11,695 bases of DNA from Desulfobacterales bacterium (GCA_030689795.1 JAUYEO010000374.1:1-11695); one strand, 5' to 3'. Positions 1-7,038 are shown, numbered from the stretch's first letter. Notes: generated by a model not told the origin, from the sequence alone. A program made the numbers and translations.

Positions 1-76
1 CGCCGTCGTACGAAAGGGGCGGAAACTGATAGGCCGAGCCTAAAACCGCATAAACCATCTCTCTACTCTACCCTAT

Positions 77-325
77 ATGGGCCCTTCATGGCATAAAAGA
101 AAATCAACGAATTGGCATGGGTGGAAGCCAATGTATTTACCGCCATATTCGCCAGACCTGAATCCTATCGAGAGAATCTGGCTTGTCATGAAAGCAAATT
201 GGTTTAACAATTATATTTGCAAAAATGCAGATCAACTCATTGCTCGAATTGATAAAGCAATTTTTGATGTGATTAATAACCCAAACCAAACTCAAAAAAC
301 TGCTTCAATCGGAACGTTATTTTGA
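77..325 (+). pseudogene. IS630-family transposase, C-terminal remnant
   Basis: This is the end of a DDE transposase of the IS630/Tc1-mariner group, which cuts and pastes its element into TA dinucleotides. The sequence shows the family's C-terminal block: SWHK, then PPYSPDLNPIERIW (about residues 23-36 of this fragment), whose Glu is the third catalytic acid. It closes with a SIGTLF tail that is usual for these proteins. Only 82 codons remain of a family that is normally about 300-350 aa. The catalytic Asp normally found just before the SWHK segment is missing, replaced by MGP. In-frame translation upstream meets a stop at 41-43 and no family motif is seen in 1-76, so the gene is broken and inactive. 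The ATG at 77 is only the first Met of the open stretch, not a true start. I could not identify terminal inverted repeats. It marks the left side of the accessory region. Confidence 0.85.
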
Positions 326-439
326 AAAACACTATAGCTTATACTTTCGGAATTGGGATCTGTTGTCCCTGATTTGCTACGTTACCATTTTACTCTTAAT
401 TGTACTTTTGATTGAGTATAATGGATATCACCTGTATTA

Positions 440-1606
440 TCATCTATCTAACAAATATTCATCTGATGCGAAAGTTTTGTATACCTCATTATAAATATTC
501 TGAAGTTTCTTTGTCTTCATATATTTTATCAACTGCTTGTAAATTAATATGAGGCTACCAAACAATGTCAAGATAGCCACCACACCGAATACATACAAAA
601 TAATTTCTGTATAACCAGAAATCCAACCCCACGTATATTGATCCCAAGCCAAAGGTACCGAAAATCGTGCAACGATTAAATTTAAGATACCTACAGAAAT
701 GTATAATATAAAATGCAATGGAAAAAGTATCAGATAGGGCAAGGAAAGAAGGGTAATGCTTCCCAACAGTAATTTTTTTAAACCCGATTTTATTTCTAAC
801 TTTTCATGTTCTATATATTCCGTTTGCCTATGTATTAATTCATCCTGATACCTCAAAATAAGCTCTGATAACAGGTCTGATTTCCCGAATAATGATCTTC
901 TTCTATATATTTTGCTTATTGTATCATCTATAATTTTATAAAATACTTCTTCTTGTTCAGCTATTTCATTTCTATCCTGAAACCATCTAATAACCTTTGT
1001 TAAAAAAGACGTACCTTCAGCGTCATTTTGCAAAGCATTCTTTACAATATCGTTAATTAATCTTTCTGCATTCAGACCTGCAGGGATATTTCCTAGCCGA
1101 GCCTCAGCCAACATCAGCATCGCTAGTACTGACTGTGCCAACAAATCTGCGGACCTTAAAAAAAGTTCTTTTCCCTTTTTTTTGTTATTGCTTTTTTCGT
1201 ATTCAAGTTTTGCATGAAGAAAGAATACAAAGCTCTGAATCATTAATGCCCCTTGCTTCTTTATATTCATTTGAAGGTCTCGGTTATCTGCCTGTTTTAA
1301 AGACAGAGAAAGATTTTCTAAAAATAAGTCCAAGATACTGCTTACCATGGCAGGATTTTGGACGAAACGTAAAACCTGTATTTGGGCCTTTATTGCGTTG
1401 CTGATTGATCCAGAGTAATTGGAAGAAGTATCTTGTAAAAAGTGCTCAACATCTGAAATAGTATTTAGGACTAATTCATTTGATTTAATATTTTGCGGCA
1501 TCTTTATTTGTTTCTCTTTATCTGAAATTTGGTTTATTTTTTTTCCACAACCAGAACAAAAAGAATCATTATCGGTAATTTCTGAACCGCAATTAGAACA
1601 ATACAT
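440..1606 (-). CDS. zinc-ribbon membrane protein of unknown function
   Basis: The protein is 388 aa from the chosen start. It opens with a short treble-clef zinc ribbon, C3-x2-C6-x10-C17-x2-C20 (YCSNCG...FCSGCG), typical of the zinc-ribbon domains that head many bacterial membrane proteins. A mostly helical soluble region follows (about 45-275). Hydrophobic segments come next (about 278-314, perhaps a hairpin, and 332-358), then a short charged tail. The ribbon and helical part probably face the cytoplasm. The frame is open back to an ATG at 1660, but that ATG abuts an AAGGGG with no spacing. The ATG at 1606 has GAGGGAAG about 10 nt upstream and places the zinc ribbon at the very N terminus, as is usual, so I chose it. 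It lies 87 nt after the 72-aa gene on the same strand and could be the last gene of that transcript. No enzyme motif is visible and its function is unknown. Confidence 0.72.
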   Translation of the reverse strand: MYCSNCGSEITDNDSFCSGCGKKINQISDKEKQIKMPQNIKSNELVLNTISDVEHFLQDTSSNYSGSISNAIKAQIQVLRFVQNPAMVSSILDLFLENLSLSLKQADNRDLQMNIKKQGALMIQSFVFFLHAKLEYEKSNNKKKGKELFLRSADLLAQSVLAMLMLAEARLGNIPAGLNAERLINDIVKNALQNDAEGTSFLTKVIRWFQDRNEIAEQEEVFYKIIDDTISKIYRRRSLFGKSDLLSELILRYQDELIHRQTEYIEHEKLEIKSGLKKLLLGSITLLSLPYLILFPLHFILYISVGILNLIVARFSVPLAWDQYTWGWISGYTEIILYVFGVVAILTLFGSLILIYKQLIKYMKTKKLQNIYNEVYKTFASDEYLLDR

Positions 1607-1693
1607 ATTGATTTTACTTCCCTCGCAAAGTCTATGATATGGAAATTCTATTACATACATCCCCTTAATTGAAATTGATTAAAGGCAATCAAA

Positions 1694-1912
1694 TTAAATA
1701 CTACAGAACAATTTCTCCCAACACTGCCACTTCAGGCAGGTAGTCGCGGCGGTTGGGGTTCTGCCTTTTTGGGCGATGCAATCGGCACTGCCTGCGTCAG
1801 CATTCACATTAAATGGTTTATTGGAGCGAAAGACAATTGTCCGGGTCCCTGACCAAAAGGAACAGGTCGCGCATTTTTTATCACTTACTTTATAAACACC
1901 ATACGTGGACAT
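1694..1912 (-). CDS. small four-cysteine protein, unknown
   Basis: This is a 72-aa protein with no transmembrane segment or signal peptide. Cys14-x2-Cys17, Cys45 and Cys59 look like a set of metal ligands. Two further Cys (64, 70) sit near the C terminus, beside a KWQCWEK stretch. The N-terminal part reads KVSDKKCATCSFWSG, and CxxC followed by aromatic residues is common in small zinc- or iron-binding proteins. The start is an ATG 12 nt after the stop of the 92-aa gene. The nearest purine tract is a run of six G just before it, and GAGGAA lies at the end of the upstream gene, so translation may be coupled. The composition looks like real coding sequence rather than a chance frame. I do not recognise the family. 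Metal binding is inferred from the cysteine spacing. Confidence 0.6.
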   Translation of the reverse strand: MSTYGVYKVSDKKCATCSFWSGTRTIVFRSNKPFNVNADAGSADCIAQKGRTPTAATTCLKWQCWEKLFCSI

Positions 1913-1924
1913 ATTCCCCCCATA

Positions 1925-2203
1925 TTATTCCTCAGATTTGAGGTTTAGCTTGCCTTTTAATGCATATAATACTTTTGAAGGCTCAGGAGAATCTTCAATT
2001 AACTGAAGGCTTATATCTGACTTAATGTATCTGCCTGATTTATTAATTTTCAGATAATAACCGTCAGACGTTCTTGATACTTCACAGGGGACAGCTTCAA
2101 CAAATACAAAATGAGAACAATGCTTGTATTTTGTATAACCATTTTGTTTTATAGCCGCTTCCGCTGAGGGTATATCTTTATAATCCGTAAAGTCACCTTT
2201 CAT
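1925..2203 (-). CDS. small hypothetical protein (92 aa)
   Basis: This is a 92-aa soluble protein with an acidic N terminus (MKGDFTDYKDIPSAEAAIKQNG). Its middle looks like beta strands (HFVFVEAVPCEVSR, GYYLKINKSG), and it ends in a Lys-rich tail. There is no signal peptide or membrane segment. It begins at an ATG with a poor Shine-Dalgarno sequence. A perfect TATAAT lies 29 nt upstream, so the leader would be short. It probably heads a small minus-strand unit with the four-cysteine gene (12-nt gap) and perhaps the zinc-ribbon gene. I do not recognise a family, and the function is unknown. A chance frame is possible but less likely, given the reading-frame length and the close packing with its neighbour. 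Confidence 0.5.
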   Translation of the reverse strand: MKGDFTDYKDIPSAEAAIKQNGYTKYKHCSHFVFVEAVPCEVSRTSDGYYLKINKSGRYIKSDISLQLIEDSPEPSKVLYALKGKLNLKSEE

Positions 2204-2232
2204 ATCATCGAACTGACATCTTTCAGGTTGCG

Positions 2233-2238
2233 ATTATA
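2233..2238 (-). promoter_or_regulatory. putative -10 box for the 92-aa gene
   Basis: A perfect TATAAT on the minus strand lies about 29 nt before the ATG at 2203, at the right place for a promoter with a leader of about 20 nt. No good TTGACA-like -35 box lies 16-18 nt upstream of it, so the call rests on one hexamer in AT-rich DNA. Confidence 0.3.
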
Positions 2239-2388
2239 GTATTTGGTGAACACGAATTAATCCATCAGCAGCAATCTTGCCCTGATTCCAATTTACTCTT
2301 ATAGACATAACTGACACAATTCCCTGTTTTATACTCGCGAACCAGTTATTAGATGGACGAATAAATATAGCGCAGATTTTTATACACG

Positions 2389-2428
2389 GTCAAGACGAAA
2401 AAATAACTTGACGTAAACCATAAGGTTT
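2389..2428. repeat. two short inverted repeats after the STAND gene
   Basis: GTCAAG (2389-2394) and CTTGAC (2407-2412) form a 6-bp inverted repeat around an A-rich spacer. It is followed by AAACC-ATAA-GGTTT (2415-2428). They lie 50-90 nt downstream of the STAND ATPase stop. On the minus strand a T-rich run separates the arms of the first repeat, so a weak terminator for the ATPase transcript is possible. The stems are short. The rest of 2204-2477 shows nothing beyond the -10 box noted above. Confidence 0.25.
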
Positions 2429-2477
2429 CATTACAATTAACAAAATGACTAACACCACTCATATAAATGCGCATTAA

Positions 2478-4661
2478 TCATACAATTACGTAAGGTTCTG
2501 TTAATATCTTCTCATTCTGCTCAATTTTACTTTCGACATTAGAAACTTGCTCATTCAGTTTCTCTCTACGATCTTCTGAATTTTTTTTCCTCTCTTCCAT
2601 TCGCTTCATTTCGTATATTGTAATGGTCGGTTCTGTTGCCACGCTTGGAGGAATGGTTGGAGATGGAGTTTTCCAGGCTTTCGACCATATGGCTAATGTA
2701 AGGCCACCTGATAAAAATAAAGCACTTATATAACCTAATACTGCTCGCATACTACTTGCCGACAAAAAGGAAGCTATTACAAGCAATACCCCAACCGCTA
2801 TACCAACAATTGCAATTTTATGACGCAGGTGATATCCTTTTCTCAGTTCCATATTTTTGTTTTCCATAACTTTGGCATTAACCGGTTGAAATGTACATAT
2901 TTTGATTTGTTCACTAATATCATTAATATCAATGCTCAACTGTTTAATTTCATTTCGCATCTTTGCAGAATCTTCACGCAACTGCTCGATGTCTTGATTA
3001 GTTTTGTTCTTTTTATTTTGCCATACCTTTACTATTTCATCCCTACAAGCCAAGAGATCACTTTTATTCTGCAGTAAAAAATACTGATGAACCAACGTCT
3101 TGATTTCCGTTTTCATTTTGAATGTTTGGGTTAACTCTTCAAACCATTCCATATGTTCTTTTGCAAAATTATGAAGTGAAAAGCCCTGAGTTGGATATAT
3201 ATTTTCAAGTGCCACCTGATTGAAATGCTCGAAAACGCATAGTTTAATCACGTTTTCTCTATCGCTAATAAGGGGGAAAAGGCTATGGACATCCTCATAA
3301 AGCTTTACTCTGTCCGTATAGCGTTGAAAAGCGTCTTCAGATTGCTGTTGAGTGGCTTTAGTAATGATCCTCCGAACGGTGGTATGAAGTTGAAGTTTAT
3401 TATGGTCCACTAAGCTTGGGCGCGTAACCTCGTGGCACTCCTTAAGCCAATCAAAAGCATTCTTTGCTTTGGCATATCCAAGCATAACAGCAAGAAAGTC
3501 TTGATCATAGTAGTCTTTAAAAGCTGCCGCTCTTATCCATTCTTTCTGCTCTTCTGTTTTCCACCAAAAAATCCTGTTTGCTGCCTGTCCTATAATTAGA
3601 GCGTTCCCTTTCCCATGAGTGTCGACCCATATGCTTACGAGATAGGCCAATCCATCAGTCTCTTCGTACACTTCATCTAGGAGCGATTCGGAAAGTTGGG
3701 ATTGACTTAGATAATCCTTGACCTCGTCCTTTGTAAAGCGATGAATGTCATAATCCAAGATGGTATCGCGATAGTTGTCCCAACGTCGCTGATGATCTGA
3801 ATATATCAACTGTTCGCGGCCTGAAATAATGAATCGATAGTCGAATACGTTTTTATAGTTGTCATTCAGTTGAGGCAAAAGAAATTTTAAAAGCCAATCA
3901 TTGATATCCGGTTTCAATTTTTCATAGGTATCTAATATGAAAAGAACCTTAATAGGGGCTCTGTCCTGGTTCTTTCTTTTTCCAAAAAAGCCTTTAGGGT
4001 AGAGCGAATCGCGAAGAGATTCTAGTAAGATGGGCGTAATTTTCTCCGAAGGGTTCATAAGATACTTCTGACTTTCTGCATCTTTATAACGCTCTTTAAT
4101 AATTCTTTGCTTTGCTTCCTCGTAAGAGTCCAACCAAACCCTGCTTTCCGCTTCTCCGTCCAATTCTTGACCCTCGTAATGCACTGTGTTGATCTTAAAT
4201 GGGCCTATTTGAATTGAAGGTGTGTCGAATTTTCTCTTACCCTTGCGTTTTGCAGCTGTTGCGGCAATCTTTTTTATTTCTCCGAGTTCATTCTTTTCAC
4301 TTTTTGTAAAAACGGCTTCAATTTTCCCAACAATATGCTGGTATCTTTGCACTGCATTGTGCACATTTTCGAAAGCGCCTTTAGAATTTGGAATGTAAGA
4401 AATAAAAGAATTCGAAAGGGCGTTCACAAACTCTGGTAGTGATTCGTATTTCAAGTTTTCATTAACATTAAAACCGCCAAATTCAAGGCCATTCTCCTCA
4501 ATCTTTTCCTTAACCTTATTCAACAAAGTCGTCTTTCCTGCACCTCCGATTCCATATAGTGAAATGATCCTCTTCATGGTATGGTCATTTGATTTCTTTG
4601 ATAGTTCACTGACTATCTTATCTAGTTCCACCTTCCTGCCGACAAACGGTACTGTAGCCAT
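2478..4661 (-). CDS. STAND/NB-ARC-like P-loop ATPase with C-terminal membrane hairpin
   Basis: This 727-aa protein starts with FVGRKVELDKI (6-16), the typical entry to STAND and AAA-like ATPase modules. Walker A is GIGGAGKTT (37-45), Walker B is VLFILDTYE (239-247, Asp244), and a sensor-like strand FIISGREQL (277-285) follows. A TDGLAYL motif (335-341) resembles the GLPL motif of NB-ARC proteins. The gap between the Walker motifs is long. A helical region follows (about 360-540), then a coiled coil (about 553-585), two transmembrane segments (about 615-634 and 641-659) and a second charged coiled coil (683-718). STAND ATPases act as ligand-triggered switches that oligomerise, and many bacterial ones are anti-phage sensors. 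No fused nuclease, TIR or protease domain is visible here, so the membrane hairpin may be the effector or an anchor. The ATG has GAGG 5 nt upstream. It lies 134 nt after a PD-(D/E)XK protein gene on the same strand. The domain call is firm; a defence role is inference. Confidence 0.8.
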   Translation of the reverse strand: MATVPFVGRKVELDKIVSELSKKSNDHTMKRIISLYGIGGAGKTTLLNKVKEKIEENGLEFGGFNVNENLKYESLPEFVNALSNSFISYIPNSKGAFENVHNAVQRYQHIVGKIEAVFTKSEKNELGEIKKIAATAAKRKGKRKFDTPSIQIGPFKINTVHYEGQELDGEAESRVWLDSYEEAKQRIIKERYKDAESQKYLMNPSEKITPILLESLRDSLYPKGFFGKRKNQDRAPIKVLFILDTYEKLKPDINDWLLKFLLPQLNDNYKNVFDYRFIISGREQLIYSDHQRRWDNYRDTILDYDIHRFTKDEVKDYLSQSQLSESLLDEVYEETDGLAYLVSIWVDTHGKGNALIIGQAANRIFWWKTEEQKEWIRAAAFKDYYDQDFLAVMLGYAKAKNAFDWLKECHEVTRPSLVDHNKLQLHTTVRRIITKATQQQSEDAFQRYTDRVKLYEDVHSLFPLISDRENVIKLCVFEHFNQVALENIYPTQGFSLHNFAKEHMEWFEELTQTFKMKTEIKTLVHQYFLLQNKSDLLACRDEIVKVWQNKKNKTNQDIEQLREDSAKMRNEIKQLSIDINDISEQIKICTFQPVNAKVMENKNMELRKGYHLRHKIAIVGIAVGVLLVIASFLSASSMRAVLGYISALFLSGGLTLAIWSKAWKTPSPTIPPSVATEPTITIYEMKRMEERKKNSEDRREKLNEQVSNVESKIEQNEKILTEPYVIV

Positions 4662-4795
4662 TCTTGCCTCTTCTAAGGTTCAAGCTATTCTGTTGAATAC
4701 GTAGATTATTATTCCATTACTTGTTTTTAGTATTTATTTTTTCTATCCTTCGTTCATGTCCCATCTTGACGGGAAACACGCTATTGTTGCCTTTC

Positions 4796-5323
4796 CTACG
4801 CCTGAAAAAAACAGGTCATTGAGCCGTTACCGGTGTCGATCTTCTCACGGATTGCTTTCCTGCAATTTTTCAACGCCTGTTCAATGTTACCCCGCTCCTG
4901 CAGAGGGAAAGTGTAGCCGGCCAAAATCCTTCCACCGTCAGGAATGGAGGGTGGAAGATCGTAGGTCTTCCCAATCTTTTCGATATAATCCGGTATCTGA
5001 CCCCTGATAATAATTTCATGGCCGCCGATTTCCTTTGGCACTTTTCCGGACATTTCCCTTTGCGCTACTTCGAGTCGAACCCTTTTGAAGGCATCGCCGT
5101 CGCTGTTTTGCGGCTGCCGCCAACTGTTCGATGTGGGACTTTCGGCGGGCGATTTAATTTCTCCTATGACAATCAGGGGCCCTTTTGTAGCTATGTAATC
5201 CGGCTTGCTGGCGTGGCTGGAGCCTTTGCCGACGATGTCTTTATCGCCGTCATAGAACCGATATCCCATCGCGGTAAAAGCTTCTTTTGCCTTTGCGTAA
5301 AACTCCTTTTTACCCTCCGCCAT
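4796..5323 (-). CDS. PD-(D/E)XK nuclease-like protein
   Basis: This 175-aa protein carries Pro41-Asp42 and, 12 residues on, Glu55-Ile56-Lys57 after a hydrophobic strand (PDYIATKGPLIVIGEIK). That is the catalytic pattern of the PD-(D/E)XK fold used by restriction enzymes, Holliday-junction resolvases and many defence effectors. The region before it (GYRFYDGDKDIVGKG) may supply the upstream acidic residue. There is no membrane segment and no DNA-binding domain that I recognise. The ATG has an ideal AGGAGG 5 nt upstream, and an extended -10 box lies about 25 nt upstream. It is the gene immediately upstream of the STAND ATPase on the same strand, but the 134-nt gap and its visibly higher GC leave open whether they form one unit. 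It could be an effector partner, a solitary endonuclease, or a non-catalytic relative. The fold call rests on one motif; activity is inferred. Confidence 0.65.
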   Translation of the reverse strand: MAEGKKEFYAKAKEAFTAMGYRFYDGDKDIVGKGSSHASKPDYIATKGPLIVIGEIKSPAESPTSNSWRQPQNSDGDAFKRVRLEVAQREMSGKVPKEIGGHEIIIRGQIPDYIEKIGKTYDLPPSIPDGGRILAGYTFPLQERGNIEQALKNCRKAIREKIDTGNGSMTCFFQA

Positions 5324-5347
5324 GGCACCCTCCTAAAGGAAAGTTGG

Positions 5348-5356
5348 AATATATCA
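5348..5356 (-). promoter_or_regulatory. putative extended -10 promoter of the nuclease-like gene
   Basis: The minus strand reads TGATATATT, an extended -10 (TGn plus TATATT, 5 of 6 consensus bases), about 25 nt before the ATG at 5323. No good -35 box is seen, which extended -10 promoters can tolerate. The rest of 5357-5506 shows no gene. Confidence 0.35.
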
Positions 5357-5506
5357 TGTTGCACCGCGACCAGAACAGATCTTCGGCATGGTCGGGTAAG
5401 CCTGCATGGTTAAAATCAAAAAGATTCCAAAATAGACTGACCTCGCGGAGTGGCCTATCCTAGATACTTAAACCACATTTTACGTTAGATTTCCACCATT
5501 TTATTA

Positions 5507-5848
5507 TTAGGCGCCATCCGATTTTGTTTCTCTTCTGTGTTGCACAATTTCCTTCACATTGTGTGCAACCAAAAAACCATACAAACCCAGCAATGCTTTA
5601 CTCAACATTTTTGGTTTCTCATCCACATAAATTGCAAGCATGCCTGCCAGTGTCGCTGCAGTTTTAAAGATTCCAAAGCAATTTTTCCTGATAAAAAAAT
5701 CGACTATCGGATTATATTCTTCTCCTCCGCTGTTTAGAATCTTTTTTGTTGTCACATAGTCGGCTATGTTCAGAGCTCCAAATGACAAGGCCATTGCTCC
5801 ATTATTGCCGGTTTCATTTTTTTCTTTCTTATGGTTTCTCTTCTTCAA
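5507..5848 (-). CDS. DUF5658-like small membrane protein, TTG start
   Basis: This 113-aa protein has a basic, hydrophilic N terminus (MKKRNHKKEK) followed by about three hydrophobic helices (roughly 19-37, 56-74 and 82-98). The LNIADYVTTKKIL...GGEEYNPIVDFFI region, with Asp30 and the E-x2-N-P signature, resembles DUF5658 inner-membrane proteins of unknown function. The start is TTG: AAGGAG lies 7 nt upstream, and the TTG overlaps the TGA stop of the preceding 198-aa gene as TTGA. The next in-frame Met (residue 19) would remove the basic N terminus. The overlap means translation is probably coupled, making this the last gene of the DUF1232 operon. The domain name is from memory of the motif, and the function is unknown. 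Confidence 0.65.
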   Translation of the reverse strand: MKKRNHKKEKNETGNNGAMALSFGALNIADYVTTKKILNSGGEEYNPIVDFFIRKNCFGIFKTAATLAGMLAIYVDEKPKMLSKALLGLYGFLVAHNVKEIVQHRRETKSDGA

Positions 5849-6441
5849 TGCATTTCTCCTTTTATGACGGGAATGACTGTTGTCTTGATCTTGTTTAAAT
5901 TCTTGATAGTGGTTGGGTCATTATCGGATAACTCTTTTAGCAGGGTCCCAAATGCGGCCCTGCTTTTAGCATATAGATTATCAGGGAGACTTGTGTCGAT
6001 AATAAGAGCCGCCGTCGAACCACCACCGCTTTCCCTGAGCTCAAGCACATGAGATGAAGTGAAATGACTGTTTACCCACTCCAAAAAAGGCTCAAAAGAA
6101 TGGTCGATTAATAGTTCCTGAGGTGTTTTGTAAAACAAAGGCTCATTGCATAAGCTACAGTAATATTTTCGATTCTTTGCGCGTTTTATATTGCAGTCAA
6201 AATCACAGAGTAAATCCCAAATTTTTCGCCTGAATTGAACTCCAACAGTAACACCTATGCATCCACTTTCAATAACAGAACAAAATATCTCTGGAGTGAC
6301 GTCCTCAAAATAGATACTTAGAAATCCTCTTGTTTTGTAGTGGCGAACCTTGCATTTTCGATAAAAACGATGCTCGTTTTTGGCAAGCCACTCTTTGAAT
6401 GTTTTGCAGACGTCATAATAATTGATTTTTTTTATCACCAT
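5845..6441 (-). CDS. hypothetical Cys-rich protein (198 aa)
   Basis: I do not recognise this 198-aa soluble protein. Its N-terminal third is basic (NEHRFYRKCKVRHYKTRG). The middle holds Cys79-x3-Cys83 and Cys95-x2-Cys98 (CDFDC...YYCSLCNEPL), a spacing that could form a zinc-binding site. The C-terminal part contains an RESGGGSTAALIIDTS stretch that looks like a beta turn. No membrane segment or signal peptide is visible. The ATG is preceded by AGAGGAG with 8 nt spacing, and it starts 1 nt after the stop of the DUF1232 gene, so the Shine-Dalgarno sequence is inside that gene. Its stop overlaps the start of the DUF5658-like gene. It is flanked on both sides by membrane-protein genes in one operon, so it may be their cytoplasmic partner. 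That is inference only. Confidence 0.65.
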   Translation of the reverse strand: MVIKKINYYDVCKTFKEWLAKNEHRFYRKCKVRHYKTRGFLSIYFEDVTPEIFCSVIESGCIGVTVGVQFRRKIWDLLCDFDCNIKRAKNRKYYCSLCNEPLFYKTPQELLIDHSFEPFLEWVNSHFTSSHVLELRESGGGSTAALIIDTSLPDNLYAKSRAAFGTLLKELSDNDPTTIKNLNKIKTTVIPVIKGEMH

Positions 6442-6442
6442 C

Positions 6443-6847
6443 TCATAAACTCCTCTGAGCCTCTTTCCATTCCTGGTATTTCAGAAGATCCTGTTCAATG
6501 AGTGCCAGACATAGCCCCATCACCAAAGCATCATCCAGCAGACCAATGAACGGAATAAAATCAGGAATCAGATCAATGGGACTGAGAATATACAGAAGCG
6601 CAAACACAACCGCTGCAATGACCCACCAGGGAAGCCTCCGATAAACCCCGGCCCAGTGATCCTTGACCATGGAAATTAACAGCGCTACGTCTTTAATAAA
6701 TCGTTGCAAAGGCCCGCTCTTGATAACCTTTTCCGTTATGTCCTCCGCCTTGTCCATGACCTTCTTAACATCTTCGGCATTTACACTGGCAGCGCCCTTT
6801 TTTATGAAATCCTCGTTAATTCCGCTCAATACCTTCTTTACGTCCAT
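6443..6847 (-). CDS. DUF1232 (YkvA-like) membrane protein
   Basis: This 134-aa protein carries the hallmark of DUF1232: a hydrophobic segment followed by YILSPIDLIPDFIPFIG and LLDD (86-106), then a second hydrophobic helix. The N-terminal 60 residues are amphipathic and charged, and the protein is probably anchored by two helices from about 75 to 116. DUF1232 proteins are widespread, and their biochemical role is not settled. The frame extends upstream to a TTG at 6883, but the ATG at 6847 has AAGGAG 7 nt before it and starts with MDVKKVL, so I chose it. It is the first gene of the tight three-gene unit ending at 5507. The region upstream carries two tandem terminator-like hairpins and a sigma70-type promoter, which may control entry of RNA polymerase into this operon. 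Confidence 0.85.
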   Translation of the reverse strand: MDVKKVLSGINEDFIKKGAASVNAEDVKKVMDKAEDITEKVIKSGPLQRFIKDVALLISMVKDHWAGVYRRLPWWVIAAVVFALLYILSPIDLIPDFIPFIGLLDDALVMGLCLALIEQDLLKYQEWKEAQRSL

Positions 6848-6942
6848 TATCTTTCTCCTTTTCTTGTTGGTTAACTGATCCAATCCATTTTATATGTTAC
6901 CTTTGCCATATACGCCACCCCATGATGAGTCTATGGAGCAAT

Positions 6943-6985
6943 AAAAAAGCCCCCATGAAATGATGGATACCACTTCAAGGAGGCT
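6943..6985 (-). terminator. terminator-like hairpin, second of a tandem pair
   Basis: On the minus strand AGCCTCCTTGAAGTGG pairs with CCATCATTTCATGGGGGCT (6985-6948), followed by a T-run (6947-6943). The mismatches on the plus strand become G-U wobbles on the minus strand, so the structure fits a minus-strand RNA. It sits about 100 nt upstream of the DUF1232 start, which makes it a possible attenuator or a backup terminator for the RNA described next. Confidence 0.6.
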
Positions 6986-6997
6986 AATCTTATAAAT

Positions 6998-7038
6998 AAA
7001 AAAGGCCTCCATGAGCAGTACTGATTACTCAGGAGACC
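6998..7038 (-). terminator. terminator-like hairpin, first of a tandem pair
   Basis: On the minus strand GGTCTCCTGAGTA pairs with TGCTCATGGAGGCC (7038-7004), with one bulge and an 8-nt loop. It is followed at once by six T (7003-6998), a classic intrinsic terminator. On the plus strand a CTTTTT lies 3 nt past the stem, so it may also work in that direction, though no plus-strand gene lies nearby upstream. The 3' arm shares its TCATGGAGG core with the next hairpin (TCATGGGGG). Confidence 0.65.

Noticed and set aside
394..422. TATAAT at 417-422 on the plus strand as a promoter.
   Set aside because: The -35 position is poor and it would read antisense into the zinc-ribbon gene.
5018..5413. A 131-codon plus-strand frame opposite the nuclease-like gene.
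   Set aside because: The minus-strand frame has an ideal AGGAGG and a recognisable PD-(D/E)XK motif; the plus frame shows no family features.
5450..5490. GTGG...CCAC with TATC...GATA inside, as a hairpin near the nuclease/DUF5658 boundary.
   Set aside because: The arms are only 4 bp each and there is no T-run, so it is within chance for this length.
6890..7012. A minus-strand frame of about 40 codons starting MEAFFIYKIS, running through both terminator hairpins.
   Set aside because: It has no Shine-Dalgarno sequence, begins inside a hairpin arm, and the region is better explained by terminator structure.
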